Shown piece by piece: positions 58,005 to 64,000 of a stretch of 64,000 nt of DNA. Position 1 is the first letter of the stretch; the number at the start of each line of letters is the position of its first letter. This DNA comes from Todiramphus chloris collaris. Lineage: Eukaryota > Chordata > Aves > Coraciiformes > Alcedinidae. The notes under the pieces were generated by a model. That model was not told the origin of the DNA. It saw only the letters and a program-made list of their open reading frames with translations, and made no database searches. A program made the position numbers and the translations under genes. The stretch lies in NCBI GenBank assembly GCA_025345505.1, contig JANVCC010000120.1, positions 228,616 to 292,615 of the forward strand. Direction: 5' to 3'.

Positions 58005-61000
58005 GGAAAAAATTCAGGAGCTATATTACAATAAGCCAGAAATAACTAGTTTGTAGGACAATGCATGATTTATCTAAACTAATTTGTATACATGCTGCAA
58101 ATGACCTGTATCAAAAGTTTTCTTTAATACTTTCTGGATGCAGCTGATCTAAGTTTCAAAAGAAAGTACAACCCTTCATACTGTGGAAAATGTACATGGG
58201 AGAATTGACAGAATTCTTAAAAAGATGTACTTCATGTACATAACGATGTCTAAACTTTATCTGCTGATTGTCAGTAAGTTAACTGGTTACCATAGCAGCT
58301 AGAATGTACGGGGATACGATAATAACATCCTTCAAAGAACCAGAAGAGCTAGTGCTATTTTCATTTCCCATTCCTCTGCTTTTAAAACGATCGTTCCAAA
58401 TGCAGTGAACACGTAACCCTGCAGGGTAGCTTAAGGTATAAAAGAGTCAATACTTGTTTGCTAATTTTCACTTTCTTGGCTTGTTGCCATGTCTTCCTTC
58501 AAAACCAAAATGATGCGTAAGAGTAGCCAAACACCTTCTCATGACACTGTCAGAGCTCAGCAAGGACAGAGAGAGAAAAATTGCCCTCTAATGCACATTA
58601 CAATTTGAAGCTGCAACTGAACTGTTTCCATGCTTTCAATTTTACTCAAATAGGAGCTCCACAAATCACATCTGGTTTTGGTTTGGGTTTTTTTTTTATA
58701 TAATATAACTTATTGGTTTAAAAGGAAGCCATGACTGCAGCATTTTTAGTTTTAATAAGATTTGCTTTCAGAATTAACAAACTGATTCCAAATATGCACA
58801 CTGAAAAATGCACAACTATCTTCTCAGACAATTCCAGTGGGTTTTGCCTCATTATTAAAAACAGTTTCAATTTCTCAAGTATCCAGCCAGCTGATATTTA
58901 ATACTCAAATAAAAAGGCTGACAAGAGACAATTCAACTACCCAGCAGAGAAGAACATTAGGATGATCAGCTGTTAAGTTCAGAAATTAAATGAGCCTCAG
59001 GCTTTAGAAGACAAGGAAGAAGTTGATGATCAGCAGTGAAATGATAACCAGGTAGACATATGCAGCATGGTTGGAACAATGCAATTAAGTACTGGAGTAC
59101 AGGTATGAAGATGATTCAGAAACAGGGTTTTGTTGGGTTTTTTTAAATGCTGAAGCCTCAAGCTATTTACTACGCTGCTAACCGAGTCTCCAAACACAAC
59201 CACACCTCTAACAGTCACTTGTGTACCCATCCCTTCTAGACTACAGCTCACGAACTTTTTGGAAGATACCCCATATAGATTTGCAAGCTTAAGCAAGGGG
59301 GGGCAGGGGGAATAATTGTATTTCTTCAGTAGAACAGTAATGATTTTACTAAAGCTGTCTTGACTTGAAGGGCATTTTCTGAAAGATGTAAACACAGCCT
59401 CTCACTGCTTCTCTGCCAAATGCCACTCCTTTATGCAATTCACAGGGAAAAGGAAGTTTCCCATCGCTCAGTAGCACACACACACTTGACAAAAAGAAAT
59501 GCTTTCTAACCAATTCACTTTATCTAAAAGCCACTGTGACTACAGCTTAGTTACAGAAGGAAAAAGATGTTCCCTGAAGACTACAATAATACTTACCTAC
59601 TATTACAGGTATTAACTGAACTCACAAAATACCAACTGAACATACTGAACATGAACTTTCTACCAGTTATAAAAATCATGGAAAACAAAAATCAGCTAGA
59701 TGTCTGCTTGCTAGATAGTCTGTGTAAGATCTCGACTTCAAAACAGTGCAGGGTACTGGGGGTTTAGCTGATACTGTACTCAAAGCATTTCCACTTTATT
59801 CTCAATCCCTCTTCTCAAAAATGTAAAGGATGATATACACAAAAAACCCAGATGTACAGAGGGTGGTATTTTTGTGTTCACATTTTTACTGCCTTATAAA
59901 ACCAGTTACTTACACATATACTGTCTTCTCTGTACACAAAAAAAACCACAAACCAACAACACCAAGAACTGTGAAGCAAAGCAAATCGCTAAATGCAGAA
60001 AAGTTATTTGAAACAATTACAAGTACCTTGTAAAGTTCAATGGCTTACAGCAATGCTGCCAGACTGTTTTTTGTGAACCCAGACTAGGTTGCAAGTGTCA
60101 CATACCCAGAAGTTCAGCACTCTTCTCAGTGTTGCCTATAACTGAACAAAAGGTTGACACCTATTCTGTGTGCAGGCAGAAACAGCTCATCTGCAATTCA
60201 GCATCTCAAACTATTGACAGGCAAGATTTGCAGCCTAACAGTGTGAAAAGACATCCATCCACTTTCTTCACATACACTAGTCTCTGGAGCAATAGCTAAA
60301 CCCTAAGTATCAGATTACTACAGCTGATCAAATGTTGGTTTGGTTTTTTTAAGAAGGCTTTTAGACAATGTAAATTAAGTCTCAGCATTTTAATTTACTA
60401 GCTATATGGTTTGGGTTTTGTTCAGAATACGTATCGTCATAAAGAGATAATTTAAGTTCAATGCAGTGCAGAAAAGTTCAGTTGGGTTGTCAAATTTCAG
60501 CTACTTCCTGTCATACAAACTTCAGACTTTCTTAAAGAAATTTTCTCTGGAAAATTCTGAAGTGACATAGCTGTCAAAATAGTCAGGTCCTGACAGCATC
60601 CAGAAGAAATAAATTTATTTCCACAGTTGCCTTGCAAGCCTGGCCTGAAATCTGAGATTAGACTGACTTTTCTTCTTGAATGATCACCAAGTAGCAAAAT
60701 TACATCTCTTACAGCACTGAATCTGCACCCCAAGTTCAGCAGACACACGTGGGTTAAAGTCACATCTGGAAAAGATCATTAAGCTCTCCCTCTGGATAAC
60801 GTGAGCTAGATGTAGCTATCAAGAGAAGTATTTTTTACCATCATTTTATCAGTAAGGAAAGCATCTAATGATTTTATTAAGATTTTCATCCTCCTCTAAA
60901 AAACCAAAATATTAAAAGCATATTAAAGAGAAGAGGAGTGATGCCTGTGTTTGCACCCGCAGTGTGCCCATGTGACTCAGGCTATGGCAGGCCAGGCCAG

Positions 61001-63699
61001 AGAGGAGCACCTGCACATACAAGTTCTGCATCTGTATCATGCAACTCAACTATCTAGAGAAGAGGGAGACTGGCTGAATGGAAAAGTCTGGATTGTAAGT
61101 AAAGGATTATGTATATTAGTAAGTGTGGAATAAGTATTTGTTTTTAAAACATGCAGAAATTGATAACTTTAAAACAGGGTACACAAAAGCGTGCAGCAGT
61201 AATAAATAAACATCGGGGGCAACTTTACACAGGCATTCATTACACGGAGGATTTCCACTGATGCCCAAGAGGTTGCCTCACTTCATGACCTTACAACTGT
61301 GCATATGGGGAAGGGGAAGATTGTCTTGTTTCCAACTTCTCCCTGTTTCTGACAACGTTTTTCTGAAGACCATGAACGCTTTATGGTACAAAACATGCTT
61401 TTACCAATCCAGTATCTTTAACCTAGAGTTCCTGCAGCTCAAAAGAATAATTTGCGAAGCAACGAATCCCTTTTTTAAGCTCTAATCAGATGACAAGGAG
61501 GAACTTAAAACTACAGGTTCTTCTAAATTACCCAGAAACAAGATTCTTTTTCATCTTTAATAACTCAAATGGCACAAATAGTGATTTTCAGGGGGGGGGG
61601 GGGGGGCGACACCAATCAACACACATCTGAGCCTAACAGCATATGGTATCTTCGAAAAGAAACTTGATCTCAGCCTTAACCTAACAATCACTAGTTAAAC
61701 CACCATGCTACTATTCCCTGTATTTTATACCATGCCTCCAACAGAGGTTGCCACCCACAGACAATCTAAGTATAACTCCATCCAATTAATTATAAATTCA
61801 GTCTACTTAATTCAAAAGATGCTCAGTAACTGCTTAAATGAGCAGGAACAGCAATTTCTGGCAAAGGGAAAGTAACTCAGACTACCATAACCGACTTCAC
61901 AGTGACTACACATCAACACCATTTTCAGCCTTCTGCTAAGTAACTTTTGATTTCATGGAGGAACTAAACTTGTTTAGCTCAGGTGCACCAGAAGCATAAC
62001 AAATCATACATGAAAACTCAGCACCAGTCATTCAAGTTGCTTATGCTACCGTTCCTTCTATCCAACACATCATCAAGCATTAGAAACAGCATTGAGGGCA
62101 AGTTTGGGGGGACACTTGTTTGTTCTTGTTTTGTTGGGTTGGTTTTTTTATGAACCACAAGAAAACAAGTGTAGGCCCTATAAATAATCCTTAGACTTCA
62201 AGAATGTTCTTGTCCAAACAGGAAGATAAATATACGAGCGAGGAGAAGGCAAGAACTCACATTAAAAGACTGAACGGGGGATTTATTAACACCTTACTTG
62301 TTCACAAACATTACTGGTACATCCTTTATTTTTTACAGGAAAATATTATATACATTTTAATAATTTAGTATATAATAATGAAGTGTTTATTAGCATGAAT
62401 TACAAGAAGTCTTGTTTCCGAGTTATCGCACCCTGAAGACCTTTACACATTAGACAATTTCCAAACCAGCATTTCAAGTGGTAGGTTATCTTTCCAACAA
62501 AGCTCAGCGCCCTCACTCCTCCAGCACAGAGGTCTCAGCAGCTCCCACTCCATAATCTCACGGAATTAAAAAGTCTGAGAACCTCCATCATGATACTAAG
62601 CAAGAAACTAGCACAGCCTGTAGAAACTATGCTTCGGTATCTACACAAGCATCATCAAGAGATGACTTTACCACCAAAGGTTAGCAAAGTGCACACCTGT
62701 ACCACAAAAAGACAACACTGCATCAGCAGCTACTGTATTTTATTAACCTGAACTATGAAGTCTGTACATGGCTGTTTCTAACTGGACTTGGCCACTGATA
62801 GCTCATCTGTCTGTTTGGGTTGTACAGAACATTCACGGCACTCCAGCTCAAAGCAACACTTGACCAAGTTGAGCTTTGTTCTGATAAATTTATCTTCTAA
62901 GAGTTTTCTAGACCTTTACCTAAGACAGCCGAGAGTATTGCCTTTTTTTGACAATACTAGTAAGCTGACTGGTAGCAGGAGGCTCAAATATTATTCTAAC
63001 AGTGTTCACATCTAGACAAAGAAACTAAGAGGTAAGGATATGAAGTACTCATGGGAAATACAGCATCTAGAATACAAAATTATCAAGCAGACTCTGCTAG
63101 TTTGCAAACATCACAAGTTTGCATAGGTAAAAAAAAAATACAACACTGCAAGATGCAGAATTCTACCTAGATTACTTTTAATTTCAGAAGACGTGTAAAA
63201 AAAATTCAGTGCTAAAGTGTAAAATCAAAGGGGGAGCAGGGGGAAACACCAACCAAAACCAGCTCCATGAGCATTAACAACTTTTGCAACACAAACTGCT
63301 GGAGAGATCTGTTAGCGCAGCAGACAGGGGACAGGGAACCCAAGCAACTCTTTCAAGAAGAGCAGTCCAGCATAGCCTGAGTTCATTATTATTCACATTC
63401 AAAAACTGACACTTAAGTAATAAGACTGCTAAGACCCAGTAACTAGAGCCTTGTTTTAAAAAGCAAAACTTTAGAAGAATAGGTAAAAGATTATTTCAGT
63501 TCTCTTCACAATGTCATTTCAACAAAATTCTAGATAATTTCTCCTTTGGAACACTTGACAAGTGTTACTTTCTCAACCAAAGCATTAACCGCGAATCTGA
63601 GAGCTGTGACAAGGTACAGCGCAGGCTTCCCTCCCTACAGCCGGCTCTACAAGAATAGAGGCTATGCAAGATTTCAGAGCAATGCCTTTTCTGCCGAAA
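58005..63699 (-). other. HNRNPR: HNRNPR first intron (5.7 kb or more)
   Basis: Sequence between the CpG-rich block and the first coding exon. A/T-rich, with T/G-rich tracts (about 58672-58700, 60336-60352) and a G16 run (61591-61606). No repeat family or further exon recognised. The position of exon 1 and hence the true 5' end of this intron are not certain. Confidence 0.7.
61591..61606. repeat. G16/C16 homopolymer in the first HNRNPR intron
   Basis: Sixteen consecutive G on the plus strand, C16 in the HNRNPR sense transcript. Likely length-variable and hard to sequence. Confidence 0.85.
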
Positions 63700-64000
63700 G
63701 CTTTCTTCGGTCCCCGCAGAAAGACTGCGGCGCAGGCCGGGCAGGGCCGCAGACACTGTCTACCGGGACGCCTGCGCTGTTACAGCGATACAGCTCCGCA
63801 GCACCGGGAAGGGATCGAGAAGAGACCCGACTCCCAGCGCAGCGGGCGCACCGCAGCTGTCCTTCATAGCGGCACCGCGAGAAGAGCGCATCCCAGGTCC
63901 CCGCCACATGCAAACCTAATCCGCACGGCCGGGCAGAGCGGGGGCAGCCTCGGCCCGCGGCCGCGCCGCCCTCCCCATGCAGAGCCCGCGCTGGGCCGGG
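63700..64000 (-). promoter_or_regulatory. HNRNPR: CpG-rich block, likely HNRNPR promoter / exon 1 region
   Basis: CpG dinucleotides become frequent from about 63700 to the window end, in contrast to the CpG-poor intron to the left, and a NotI site (gcggccgc) lies at 63957-63964. No TATA box is obvious, typical of a housekeeping CpG-island promoter. The start site and non-coding exon 1 of HNRNPR are expected here or just beyond 64000. The window ends inside the island, so no precise start is claimed. Confidence 0.65.

Noticed and set aside
1-64000. CRISPR arrays, insertion sequences, operons, phage or complete endogenous retrovirus
   Set aside because: No direct-repeat/spacer array, LTR pair, gag-pol-env order or bacterial gene structure seen; the sequence is typical bird nuclear DNA.
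1-64000. tRNA, rRNA or snoRNA genes
   Set aside because: No A/B-box cloverleaf, rRNA core or convincing paired C/D or H/ACA boxes noticed by eye, including in HNRNPR introns; a covariance-model scan would be needed to exclude them.

Overview
The window is vertebrate nuclear DNA, almost certainly from a bird. Two things show this. Several CR1 LINE 3' ends carry the usual terminal octamer-like end (around ATTCTATG/ATTCTGTG). A multi-exon gene on the minus strand, with GT-AG introns, encodes the heterogeneous nuclear ribonucleoprotein R (HNRNPR). The species cannot be fixed from the sequence alone. There is no sign of prokaryotic, viral or plasmid organisation.

Right part (about 38.7-64 kb): HNRNPR, read right to left. 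The full coding sequence can be assembled from ten coding exons between 57990 (ATG) and 39425 (stop). It totals 1902 nt including the stop and gives 633 residues. Order in the protein: N-terminal acidic unit, RRM1, RRM2, RRM3, a basic nuclear localisation segment, a Tyr/Asp/Gly-rich and RGG-rich region, and a Gln/Asn-rich tail. All ten exons join in frame. A CpG-rich block with a NotI site at the right edge (about 63.7-64.0 kb) is the likely promoter / first-exon region; the non-coding exon 1 is either in it or just outside the window. A compact 3' UTR of about 0.7 kb ends at an AATAAA at 38744-38749, and a second candidate signal lies at 38058-38063. The 6.8-kb fifth intron holds an internally deleted CR1 copy in the same orientation as the gene.

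Left part (1 to about 38 kb): no protein gene could be supported. It holds eight CR1 fragments of different ages and orientations, including two closely similar copies in inverted orientation (9.6-10.1 and 11.0-11.3 kb), low-complexity A/C- or T/G-rich tracts, a few microsatellites, and possible but unproven small spliced exons on the minus strand at 19.5-22.2 kb. Most short open frames here look like chance.

No dramatic undescribed system was found. The best leads concern HNRNPR RNA processing (short last intron with an immediate in-frame stop, in-frame skippable exons, tandem NAG acceptor, U-rich tract in the 3' UTR, G-rich block on the sense strand downstream of the poly(A) sites) and the inverted CR1 pair.
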